From the NCBI GenBank assembly GCA_020137815.1, contig CM035357.1, forward strand, positions 620,001 to 684,000: a stretch of 64,000 bases of DNA, given 5' to 3'. A program made the position numbers and the translations under genes. This DNA is from Hormiphora californensis. Lineage: Eukaryota > Ctenophora > Tentaculata > Cydippida > Pleurobrachiidae. Shown here one piece after another: positions 40,101 to 51,299 of the stretch (the stretch's first letter is position 1; each line of letters starts with the position of its first letter). The notes beneath the pieces were generated by a model. The model did not search any database and had not been told where the DNA came from. It saw nothing but the letters and a program-made list of their open reading frames with translations.

Positions 40101-43100
40101 AGGGTTTATGCTATGTTGTTGCAAAACCGGTTTTAGGGTGAATGCAGGTGATTCGTGAACATTCATTCCTTCCCTGGACACGACCACGCACCAATATTGA
40201 TCCATATGATTTATATCAGGAAAATTAAACACTATGGTGATTGGATTTAATTGAATAATATTATACCGTTCGTTTTTAGTAAACTCCTGATTGTTTCTAT
40301 CACTATCGAGCCATCCAGCATAGTTATAGAGCATTAGTCCAGCTGTGGTGTAGATCATGACCGGGGTAGTTTCCTCCTTCCAGACTAGATAGGTGGGGGA
40401 GTGGACCACTGCGTAGTGCTCTGTTGTCTCGTTCACAACGTACATCTCATATCTGTATCAGAAGATATTGGGTGACTGTTAGGCAGCTATAGAATATAGA
40501 TATAAGTTGCCTTAAGTTCGACCATGATCTCTCTGTTAGAAAATAACAAGTAGAGACGCGGGTTGAAGCCTTCACAATTTGGTGAAATTGACGCCTTCAC
40601 AAACGAGATTGAGCTTACATATTTTTGCGGACACATGCCCATGTGTACTAACCTTATCCGATCCCTACTAAGGGATTTAGAGGTAGTCTGAGCGAACCAC
40701 CCGGTAGCACGTGCACCTGTCTTGAACCTGCTTTCTCCCGACTCTAGGAGTTCCATAACTGTCTTTCGTTCCTTAGGGAGAGAACAATGGCAATTCTTGA
40801 ATTCATGCACTAACACACAATGATATATGTATAGGGAATGTGAAAATTAGTTGAGAAACATTCTAAGCTTTGCAAAGCTTTGCAAAATAAAATTTACAAT
40901 CACAATCTCGCAGTATTTTTTGTCGTTCACTGACAGCTTTTGCCACAAGTTCGTTCATTTCAGGAACCGACCGAAACAAGTAAACAACCAATCAGAACTC
41001 GTTGTTTAGGTCACGTGACTGGTTATCAGCCAATCAGCGACCAGTATTTCCTGATTCGGTCGGTTCTTGGTTCATTTGTCCTTACCTGATTGAGTTCAAG
41101 CTGTAGTGCCTGGAGTTCATGACTGAAGAATGTTGGAACTGCCAGGATTAGGTAGAATGGGAATCCCGAGAGGGGCGTGTAATAGTACTGTATCTGAGTA
41201 AACACCTCTCTTCCTCGCTGAGAAAGATGGGATATTTGTTACTGCGCTGTCTGGCGCCGCAGACCCCATCTGATGTTGCCATGCTACGCAGTCTGTCTGT
41301 TCGGCACTTTAAGCGCCTCGGACAGCTTACGCTCGCCCTCGGACAGCTTACGCTCGCCCTTCGGGCTCGCATAAGCTCACACCGGACCGAAGGCCCGGTG
41401 TGAGAGCTGACAGGCAAGGAACATGCCAAATATGATGGGGGCCTGGTCCCGCCAGTGTAGCGTTCAGTGCAATTATAGCACGTCAATTTATTCGGTATAG
41501 AGGCTACAACAAATGGGCCGATATGAACATGACAGCTGCACCTGAAAGACGTGTTACATCACTCGCATACCTGACTGTTGAGACTAAAATGGTAGAGACA
41601 CCGTGCCTCGATCATCCCCTCTGCTCCACTTATAGCAGCCTGTTCGATATCAGCAGAACTTGTCCCATCTAGTGGGGAGAATAATGGGATCAGATCACAT
41701 GTGTAGTGGGGAGTTAGAAGAGAGGGATCTCATATGGGTAGTAGAACTGGCACACAGGCCGTATAGGACATATTCTAATATCTCTGTTATCATGTAGGAG
41801 TAGGTTCTAGAAGTCTAACACACGAAATATTTTCTGCATGTACTTTCTAACTCATGTCTAACCCATGTCTAACATATATCTAACATATATCTAAAAAATA
41901 TCTAAGTTCTAACCCATGTCTAACACATGTCTAACATATGTCTAACACATGTCTAACACATGTCTAACATATGTGTAACTCACCACCTACCTGTGCACTG
42001 TTCCAGCTCTGCAAATCGGGCCACGTAAGAATAATCAAGGTCAGGGAGGGGTTTTAGTCGGGGGTGGTATACCACATTTCCCCTGTTGTTTACCAGGACC
42101 ACATAGATACCCGCCTAGAGGTGATGGGAGTGGGGTTACATGTCACATAAATGTGATAGGTTAGCTACTAAGTAATTATAGGCTACTTTTTGAGTAAGGG
42201 TTACTCAACAATTCTTGTAAGTGTATAGAAATTACGTGATGGGCGTATAAGTTAGTAGATTAGTAATGGGTTTATGGGAGCTATTCTTTACCACCATCTA
42301 TTAATGGAGGCTTTTATTATTTGGCACTCCCGCCACTTAGGGTTATACGGCTTAAAGTACTAATACTAATGCTATCCCATGCAATGTTGTCACCGTACTA
42401 AAACTACTTATTTGTTGATAATGGCGTTAAAGCCGATCTTCTTTTTTATCTGATCACCCACAAGTCTCAATCATGCCTCGGATACAATGGATCATGTTTA
42501 CAACTCAAAGTTTTGGAAAATACCATGCTTCCCTGCAAGTAGTATACCTTGTCTTGCCTTGCTCGACCCCCTTTCCTTTACAAATGTAAAGGAGGATTAG
42601 AACATACCTTGTCCAGGTTGACCAGATTGTTGAGGATGTTCTCCACCTTCACATCCAGCCCCACCACCCCTGTCTTGTTGTCCTGGTAGAATGTAGCAGC
42701 ACTCACTGACAGGATCATCTGCCTGGGGATACTGATCTTCTCGTCTTCCCACGTGGAGGTCCTGAAACAAATGTTGTTGGAACCGACCGAAACAAGTCAA
42801 CAACCAATCAGAACTCGTTATTTAGGTCACGTGACTGTTTATCAGCCAATCAGGGACCAGTATTTCCTGATTCTGTCGGTTCCTGAAATGTTTTTGGTGT
42901 ACTGATGATACGTGCAGTTGTCTGCTAGGCGCCAACCTGTCCTGAGCGCACTGTTGAGAATCAGAACGGGGTCGCCAGACTGATATACGCAGTGAACATA
43001 CAGCTAAACACGTGGGATATACCATGACAATGATCATGTGTACCTGCTAAGGACGTGAGATGCGAAGGGTTCCTCTACATAAGTGTTACTCCACTTCGGA

Positions 43101-46100
43101 CTGAAGACCTTCCTCCCACTGTTACTATTCTTGTTAACCAGTTTGAAAAACTCAAACGTCTTACTGTTGACATCAGTTAAATCACCGACAGTGAGGAAGT
43201 TGCCCCTGTTACTGCATGCCATCTCCTGGAGTCCTCTCACTGTAGTCCGGGGCTTTCCACACGCAAACGAGAACACCTGGGAGTAGAGAGTAATGGTTTG
43301 GTGACATATATGGACACCTATATTAAACGAGAACACCTGCACAGTGAGAGTATTGCTGGCATATGGACATGGGCGATATCTTGTGGTACTGATATGTAAG
43401 GAGAGTATAACTGGTAAAATCAAGCTCATGGTGTATGATCATGGCTGTCAGTGCACTCGAGAATTGTTGAGTTAGGGGTGGAGAACCCCTTACTCAACAA
43501 CTCGAGAAAGGGTCGAAGTGCGATGATCTATTTGGTGGTACCAGACCCAATATGAGGACTGAGATTCAAAACGGGGTCTGGCGCCGCTATAGGCAGCCGA
43601 TGACATGTATATGGGCTGCTGCTCATATGGTGTTTGCCTGACAGATTTGTGTGTTTTGTAAGGAATGCTAGTTGTCCCTGTAAGCAGTTGTGGTATCCGA
43701 ATATGGCTGAATATTGGTTAAATCTACGGAAATGTCAGAACTCAGAAGCTCATATCAAGATAAATAATCGTGGGTGATAACTTGTAGTTTCTAGTTGTCA
43801 GGCGTCAGCAGCCATATGGAGTCACAGCTTTTAGGGGCTTTTAGCAGGTTAAGGTTTTTTTCTTGCGACCTCTCCGCCACCGTGTCCTTATAGTAGTCTC
43901 ACCGATAATACTAATAGTGTCATCGGGGCCCCTATGTGAAATTACTAACCTCCCAATACCCCTGCTTTCCCCCAGTTCAGAAATAATGTTTTTTACCTGT
44001 ACTGATTGGTTTGGATTCCTTCGCTCAAAGACATCTTTACAGTTCTGAATTGTCCCATCGCTGAACACTATCAGGATTTTCTGGCAGCTGGCTGTTCTGC
44101 CCTCCGCTGAACTGTCATCTGAACCCCGGGAATTAGTAGGAGTTAGGGTTAGTTAGTGGAGAATTAGGGAGTTAGAAGGGAGTTAGGGAATTCACGGTTT
44201 GGTAAAAAATGTTTCATTGTTTCTGCAGTTGGTGGTATATGTGTTTGTTCAGTGTTTTATTAGGGCACGTTCTTGAAAAGCTCTTATGACTTATCAGTTT
44301 TATCTCCGATAGTTTAGCTTGAACTGTCACTGCATCAGTCGAGTAACCAAACACTGTTCGGAAAACAATAAAAACCATGCTGTCTACCTACCGAACATGT
44401 CGAATGCTGCTGAGACTCCGTTCTCGAAGTTAGCCTCGTCGTACGGTACTACACCCTCAATTAGTTTAGTTATCAACCACTTGGTCTTGTCTGTAGCTCT
44501 CTCCAACAACTGTGGGGGTGGTTGTTGTTTGAAATTCCCTTGATAGCAACTGGGTAGGGGTGGGAGAGGGGGCTATAACAGTTGGGACGTTCTCGTCCCC
44601 CGGGCGTTGCTAAGGGAACCAGATTCTAATACAAAGTGTAATTTGCCAACTTGCTTTTGTAATACAGATAAGGATGTACGTTGATAACGAAATTGAGAGG
44701 GTTGCTATGGTAACGGAAACTTGGTAGTTTGTTTCTGTACAGTTGTTTGGTTGCTAATTTTATGTTATTAGGACCTTCTAGAACAAGTGATCAGTATCCT
44801 GACAGGAACATTTTAGATAACTTTGCACGGTTCTATACATCATTACATACAACTACATGGCTACCTAGGTCCTATGTCACATGACCTTATAAAGGCTGCT
44901 GCCGCGGGACCTAAAAGAACTGCTAGCTAGGGAGAGATAAAAAGGAGTCACATTTCACATATATTAATATATCATTTTGCTTGGTAAATCAGCGTACGTG
45001 TTCTTATGTTTGTGTGCCTTAAATTTTATAATTTATACTACAAGTGCTATCATTGGACCAATTATAAACCATACTAATATTCAAGGTGCAAGTTGAGTTA
45101 TATTATAACTTGTAACCATGCTATTATTATATACAGTATGTGATTTTACTATCTAGGAGGGGGCTGCTGTGTTTGTTGTATAATATTCTGTATGGTGTTT
45201 TCTGTATAACTGCTTTTCCACATATAATAACATGTTAACTTCTTAAAAAATAGTTCTTTTTCTTCTTTCAAATATTTTCTTGCAGCTACTTAACTTTAAA
45301 AAACATAAATGGGGTGGTTGAGATACCATAAAGATTATCTCAGCTACCCCATCCTCTCCCCGGTGTGCGGACTCTAGTGCTACACTCTAAGTCTACAGTG
45401 GACTCTATATCTAAATTTAGATTTAGATAAAGAGTCCAAATAAGTCTAAACTCTAGGAGGACTCTATCTCTAAAAAGTCTAAACAGGGCGGACTCTTTAT
45501 CTAAAAAGTCTACAAAGAGCGGACTCTATATCTACATAAATCTAAATTAGACATAGAGTCCGCCATTCTCAGCGAACTCGAGATTTCGGCCGTTAGGCCG
45601 GAAACGAGAGTTTGCTGTACCTCTATACTAATTGAGAAGTGTTAGGGCCATTATTTGGGTTCGAGGTTAGGGTTAGGGTTATGGTTAGGGTTAGGTTTTG
45701 GGTTGGTTTAGGATTTTAGACATAGAGTCCGGGTTGGAGGATTTGGCGCCAAAATGTACCAGGGGACTCTATGTCTAAAAAGTCTACACTGGGCGGACTC
45801 TATATCTAAAAAGTCTACACTGGGCGGACTCTTTATCTAAATTTTTTTCAAAGTCTAACTGTAGATAAAGAGTCCGCTTTTAGATATAGAGTCCGCCTTG
45901 AATTTAGATAAAGAGTCCGTTAGCACTAGAGTCCGCCCACCCCTCTCCCCACGTAGCGCAGAATTGCTCTTGCTCTCTCATATATCAATTTGACATTTAT
46001 TTCGTAACCAACTAACCTTATTATGAGAGAAAAGGACTTAGCGCCATAGTTACCACATAACCGGGTTGGTATAAAGGTTTGCTGAGCGTACCCCATGGTT

Positions 46101-49100
46101 TAGTGACAAACCAACTAACCTTTATACTTTGGTTCTGCTGGTCTCGTATATACAGTGGTTCTCCTGAGATCCCTATAAACCCAAGGAAATCGTTGTCAGA
46201 TAGGAGGTTGATTATCTTGTAGGCAGTCTCCTGAGCCATCTTGAGGGGCCATCCTACCATGCTACCACTATTGGAGGGAAGGGGGAGTGTTAGTTTTGAA
46301 ACCATTACCAGATAACTATCCAGTTTATACTGTACTGAATGGGGATTGTTAGTTTTGAAACCAGATAGTTTGAGTTTGTACTGAGCTCAGCTGAGAGGGG
46401 GATTGTTAGTTTTGAAAACCAGATAGTTTGAGTTTGTACTGAGAGGGGGATTGTTAGTTTTGAAACCAGACAACTTTAACGGTGTATCGGTATCACTCGG
46501 TGACTACAACTATAACCGGTTATGGAACTTCTATAACCGGTTATAGTTGCAGTCACTGAGTGATAAAGTAGTAAAGATTCTATATTTTACCTCAGATCAA
46601 AAGCAATAATGACATCCTTTGGGCATCCGTCCCCTTCCAGGTACCAGTTCTGGTATCTACAGTCGTAGTCCCTTGTAGCACGTCCCTGCACATACGTGGT
46701 GTCATACTTGACACTATATTTTCATTTGTTTCAAAGAGTGTGATCAGCTGTTCTAGAAGAGTGTATTGGCTTGGCAGCACATGTGTGCCAGACCCCGATT
46801 TGATTCTCAGTGCGAGCTCAGATGGGGCAATGCAGTACCTGGGGTGTTTCAGGGGGTGCTGGGTAGAGTCTCATGACCCCATACTCGCTGCAGTAATACT
46901 GCCATACCACCAACTCTGTATCTCTTCTAAAGTTCTCACTAAATGTATCCACCAGGTTCTCTGTCCAAATTACATCCTTCTTGACCTGCGGAGGGGGTAG
47001 TTTGTCATGTTCTAACCCTTCATTGCGGGGGGGGGGGTAGTTTGTTATGTTCTAACACTGTGGCGATGAGAGAGGGTCGAGCAAGGCAGGGGGTAGTTTG
47101 TTATGTTCTAACACTGTGGCGATGAGAGAGGGTCGAGCAAGGCAGGGGGTAGTTTGTTATGTTCTAACCCTTCCTTGCGGGGATGAGACAGGGTCGAGGA
47201 AGGCAGGGGGTAGTTTGTTATGTTCTAACCCTTCCTTGCGGGGATGAGAGAGGGTCGGAGCAAGGGATAGGTAGCTGAGTTTGCTCTTAGCATATGTGGA
47301 TAGGACTTTCTTACAATCTTACACAAACATTGTTATTCCATGAATTTATAATGAGCGATTAGATGAGCTTTGGTCTTTCAAATGTGTCATTAATCGCTCA
47401 TATATATTGTTTATGCACCAGATCTAATTATATTAAACATTATAATTAGTTAATTAATTAATTAATTACTTCGTTAATTACTCAAATTTACCCTGGTTTC
47501 ATTGATCCATACATCAGATGGAACAATACAGAATGTGTCCTTGAAAGAGACATTCTGTTCGTGTAGTGAGGAGTAGGATAGCTTCAGATTCCTGTTCCTG
47601 TAGATTTAGGGGACTGTTATGTAACTCATGATACTATCAGTGATAGAATAGTTCTCAGAATTCTCAGATAGATTAGCTGTTTTCATCGTGAGCTGATTTC
47701 TAATATAGTTGTATGAAAGACAGGGCCCAGCTGGGTCTGTTATGTTAGAAATATATTGAAATCATTCATGAATTCTACTGAGAATATTCTGAGAATCCTA
47801 TAACTTATGAAAGCTTTTTCATAACAAAACATAAATCAGCATTATATATTCATTTCATAATATGAACATAGGCTGATTTCATTACATATACATGTTAAAT
47901 AAACTCTTCGATTTCATGCTAATATTTCGATTCAGAGACTCTGAACCTTGGTAACGAAGTTACCCCTCCCTTGCCGGCGCGCAAAGCGCACCAAACGAAG
48001 GCCGCGATGCGGCCTGAGTGTGAGGTGTCTTCGATACCAACTCTGAACCACGATATGAAATGCGTGATCGAAATATTAGCATGAAATCTGAATCAGAGCA
48101 TATTATACACGGTCGCTTGTAGTGGGAAAACGGTAATGGAAAACTGAGATACAGTAAGACGACGCGCAACCGTGGCCAATCAGGGCGCTAGTACGTGCTG
48201 AACACATGCACTTTTTGCCGCGCGTTATGCAACGTGCACGTCTCCTTACTGTATTTCTATTACGGTAATACGACTACAAGCAGCACTGATATGCTCAGAA
48301 CAGTGGTATTAATCGCGTTATTGATAGTTTGATGTGTCGAATAGGGCCCTATATAGGGAAGAATTGAACTCGATAAAATTATTGCATGAATGTAATTATT
48401 GGATATAGTCTGATTTTAAATAACTGTCGTTTTTTAGAGTTTTCAAATTTCTTTAAATGACCATAGTCCATAAGTCCGGTTCCTGATGAGATAGAGACTT
48501 GAAATTTGGAGGTTACGAAGATCTTGCTAAGTTCTTCCGAACCTCCAAATTTCAAGTCGCTATCTTATCAGGAACCGGAGATATGACAAATTTTGTTATT
48601 TCAGGGGTGCGACAGTTTCAAAAAATCCGACTTTAATATCGTCACTCGATTAGTCATGCCTCGCAGTCACACTTTTGCAGCTTTTGATCATTGTCATGTC
48701 AGTATAATTGCCAATTGGGATCTAAGTCGAGGCGTGAAGGGGTGGTATGGGAAACTAAAGAATGGGGCAATATCTTTTTCATTGAATGGACATTGGACTC
48801 CCAGCAGTCTCGGTTACGAAATGACCCCTCTTCTCGACATTCACACTCTGGCAAGGGAGGGGTAACTTCGTCACCAACCAGCGCATCATAAATCGTTTTG
48901 TTCAAACTCTCAAACGGAGAAGCTGGGGGTCGAGCAACAGTCATACTTGTCGTCTCACATTCTCACACACACACACACACACACACACTGATATCACTGC
49001 ATTTCACTGCTCTCTCTCACTCACGATGTTGCTTTGTTTCTTCCTGAGGTGGTGGCTGTGACACAACTTGCTACTGCGGCTGCTCCTGTTCTGACAGTCA

Positions 49101-50656
49101 GCGTTGCTGTGGCCTTCCTGCACTCACATGATAAACATTGTCACTAGGAACCGACCGAACCAAGTAAACAACCAATCAGAACTCGTTATTTAGGTCACGT
49201 GACTGGTTATCAGCCAATCAGAGACCAGTATTTCCTGATTTGGTCGGTTCCTGATTGTTACACACACACAATCGCATAATGGTTCTGGAGTCCTCGAGAT
49301 ACTATATATATTGAGTATCCCAGAGCCATTAGGATATTTGAATTTGCTATTCAGAATCATACTGCCCCCCTCAAATGACAGATGCCCTAAACAATTGCTT
49401 GCTCCAATGCTCCAGCAGGACGAAGGTGCTTTTTCTATAAATTGGTAGTGTTCACTTACTGGATGTTATATTGGATAGTGGGGGTGTAATCAATATCAGG
49501 TGGGGGAACAACCTTGTACAGTTGCTGGGCTTTAGTTCTTAGATCTGACAAACTCCTTACGACCTGTAGAAAATCTAGGTATAGATTTTAAGTAACTTAC
49601 TGTATAACTAATAAGTGCTTGAATGCTAGGAAGCGAGGAAGTTCCCAAATTTAATTTCAAAACAACATCGATCAGTGATATTTCACGAATATTCTACTGC
49701 GATGTTTTTCTAGAACATAATTTTTGGGTGACAGGGCGTTAAATGCCTTCTGCCGGTAATCTAGTTCAAGTCGTTACCCGGTTGAGCCTCCCCTCTATAA
49801 CGCCTGCTAACTCATTTGCTAAGTTTTGAAAGGGCCACTTTTGGAAAGTAAAATCCGATCTGCTGTACTCTTCTTTTAACTTCCTGCAGGGGTTTAATAT
49901 GTGAGGTTTAATATGTGAGGTGTAGTATCCTGCAGGGGTTTAATTGACATGTTCCCAGTCTGTCGGCTCCCAGCTCGGCCCAGACGTGTTGAGTAATCCT
50001 TTACTCAACAAGCCCAGACAGACTGCGTAGTGCGTACTGCGTAGCATGGCAGGGGTATCAATATGATATGTGACTGTGAGGCGACATATTTAGCTAATCG
50101 CGGGACTATTTTCCTGTCATGACATTTTGAAACGTGACACTTTTATAACACTAGCTACAAGTTATATGATATAACATGCCCCTATAATAATTATATACCT
50201 CAGCTTGGATATCTTACGTAATTAACACGGTCGCTTGTAGTGGGAAAACGGTAATGGAAAACGAAGATACAGTAAGACGACGCGCAACCGTGACCAATCA
50301 GGGCGCTAGTACGTGCTGACACATGAACTTTTTGCCGCGCGTTATGCACCGTGCGCGTCTCCTTACTGTATTTTCATTACGGTAATTTGACTACAAGCAG
50401 CACTGTTATACTGTCATATTTGACAGAGAATTGGCTAGTTTACTGTGTATTAGTATCTGACAGGCATGATTATGTTAATTAGATGGATAATTATAACTTA
50501 CTCGTACAACGTATTCCCATTGAAATCATTCTCTATCCGCGTGTAGATGAACTCTGTGAGCCTCACTGTTTGTTCCAAATTTAACTCTGCTGCTGCCCCT
50601 CCGTTAGGGAGGTTTATCAACGTGTACAGGAACAGTAGCGTCACATATCTTACCAT
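37172..50656 (-). CDS. CACNA2D: Voltage-gated calcium channel alpha2-delta subunit
   Basis: Alpha2-delta is the extracellular, membrane-anchored subunit that traffics and tunes CaV channels. Exons in order: 50656-50502 (signal peptide MVRYVTLLFLYTLINLP), 49563-49460, 47597-47492, 46985-46839, 46706-46591, 46267-46120, 44509-44392, 44119-43997, 43276-43044, 42761-42608, 42114-41991, 41668-41571, 41217-41086, 40771-40653, 40452-about 40200, 40076-39938, 38996-38916, 38157-38015 and 37771-37172. The VWA domain has an intact MIDAS (DVIIAFDLSGSMVG) and ILIVFSDG; the Cache region reads KTGVVGLDVKVENIL and IYVVLVNNRGNVVYHP. The last exon has the family's cysteine pattern and a hydrophobic C-terminus (FITMVIVLLIGYTFI). 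Most phases agree. Exceptions: 50502/49563 (a small exon may be missing), one extra base at 44100-44103, and a stop at 40083 unless an intron ends near 40077. The orthologue number cannot be assigned. Confidence 0.92.
38193..38772. mobile_element. 580-bp MULE-like MITE, copy A
   Basis: Terminal inverted repeat GGTGTGCGGACTCTAGTGCT with the inverse AGCACTAGAGTCCGCCCACC. It is flanked by the exact 9-bp duplication GTCTGAAAA (38184-38192, 38773-38781). The interior repeats GGACTCTATATCTAAAAAG in both orientations and has a telomere-like block TTAGGGTTAGGGTTATGG. Nearly identical to copy B at 45362-45942. It lies in an alpha2-delta intron. Confidence 0.93.
39122..39805 (-). mobile_element. 684-bp composite inverted-repeat element, copy 2
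   Basis: Inverse duplicate of 35494-36177, same length, with the same two sub-elements and the same 108-codon open frame. It sits in the alpha2-delta intron between the exons ending at 39938 and starting at 38996. At least two single-base differences from copy 1 were seen (for example near 39645 and 39703). Confidence 0.9.
40962..41067. mobile_element. 105-bp MITE, family GGAACCGACCGAA, copy 2
   Basis: Begins AGGAACCGACCGAAACAAG and ends GATTCGGTCGGTTCT. It lies in an alpha2-delta intron only about 19 bp from the exon ending at 41086. Confidence 0.9.
41830..41985. repeat. TCTAACACATG tandem repeat
   Basis: About a dozen degenerate 10- to 11-bp units (TCTAACATATG, TCTAACACATG) in an alpha2-delta intron. 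Confidence 0.85.
42779..42882. mobile_element. 105-bp MITE, family GGAACCGACCGAA, copy 3
   Basis: Begins GGAACCGACCGAAACAAG and ends TGATTCTGTCGGTTCC, in the same orientation as copies 2 and 4, in an alpha2-delta intron. Confidence 0.9.
45362..45942. mobile_element. 580-bp MULE-like MITE, copy B
   Basis: Nearly identical to 38193-38772, with the same terminal inverted repeat and telomere-like block, flanked by the exact 9-bp duplication CCTCTCCCC (45353-45361, 45943-45951). In an alpha2-delta intron. Confidence 0.93.
47000..47265. repeat. About 56-bp tandem repeat
   Basis: Four to five copies containing GGGGGTAGTTTGTTATGTTC and GATGAGAGAGGGTCGAGCAA, in the alpha2-delta intron upstream of the exon ending at 46985. 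Confidence 0.88.
48118..48288. mobile_element. 180-bp MITE, family CTTGTAGT, copy 2
   Basis: Starts CACGGTCGCTTGTAGTGGG and ends CGACTACAAGCAGCACTG. It matches 50226-50405 closely and 31317-31497 in inverse. Confidence 0.88.
48407..48635. mobile_element. Foldback MITE, family TCGGATTTTTTGAAAC, copy 2
   Basis: Right end CAGTTTCAAAAAATCCGACT matches the copies at 4508 and 55315; the left end is more diverged. The centre is a hairpin: GACTTGAAATTTGGAGGTT opposite AACCTCCAAATTTCAAGTC. Confidence 0.85.
49146..49252. mobile_element. 105-bp MITE, family GGAACCGACCGAA, copy 4
   Basis: Begins AGGAACCGACCGAACCAAG and ends TTTGGTCGGTTCCT; the cleanest inverted repeats of the four copies. In an alpha2-delta intron. 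Confidence 0.92.
50226..50405. mobile_element. 180-bp MITE, family CTTGTAGT, copy 3
   Basis: Starts CACGGTCGCTTGTAGTGGG and ends TTGACTACAAGCAGCACTG. It lies in the alpha2-delta intron just downstream of the signal-peptide exon. Confidence 0.9.
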
Positions 50657-51299
50657 TATATCTGATATGAAAACTAGATAAAGTGTCCAGCGTTAGGGGG
50701 GCGGGGGGCGGGGGTCTGCTATAATACAATGTACAGGAACAGTAGTGTCACATATCTTACCATTATATAATCTGATATCTGATATAAAAACTAGATAAAG
50801 TGCCCAGCTTTTGGTGGGGTTTGCTATAATAATATGTAAAAACTTATGGCATCTAGGCTATCATATTTATAAAGATGATTTCATTGTACAGACTGAAGAA
50901 TCGATATATAAAGTACTAAGAAGCTCGTTATGCAAATCAATTAATTCTGAGAGAGGGGCGGCCCCTGAGAACTCTATAGTAGCTAAAGTCCTGGTAATAA
51001 TACTCGTTCAAAATGAAGTCTCAACATCAAGCTGTCTTGCAGCGCCAGACCCCAATTTAATTCTTAGTGCGCTCAGATATGGGGTCCGTGGCGCCAGGCA
51101 GACATCAAGCGGGATTATAGTGAGAGCTTCAGAGCTGCCCTGCAAAGTGTCGAGGCTCAATTAAACTGACCGGTTGTGTAACAAAACGTTGTACTGTACC
51201 TACTGCTGCAGAGCTATTATAGTTGACAGAAACAGACGCATGATTATTCATCGTCCTAATGACCCTGTGTGTGTACGTGTGTGTTTGATACGAAAATAA
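50657..51299. other. Upstream region of the alpha2-delta gene
   Basis: The segment TACAGGAACAGTAG...TACCATTATA containing the start-codon region is partly duplicated at about 50731-50770. A dispersed GGCGCC-type repeat phrase occurs at 51038-51105. No gene seen; the promoter presumably lies here. Confidence 0.5.

Larger units (their letters stand above)
47948..48877. mobile_element. About 930-bp TIR element with nested elements
   Basis: Ends TTGGTAACGAAGTTACCCCT and (inverse) AGGGGTAACTTCGTCACCAA form a terminal inverted repeat of about 27 bp. Inside lie a 180-bp MITE (48118-48288) and a foldback element (48407-48635), so younger elements seem to have landed in an older one. It lies in an alpha2-delta intron. 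Confidence 0.7.
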
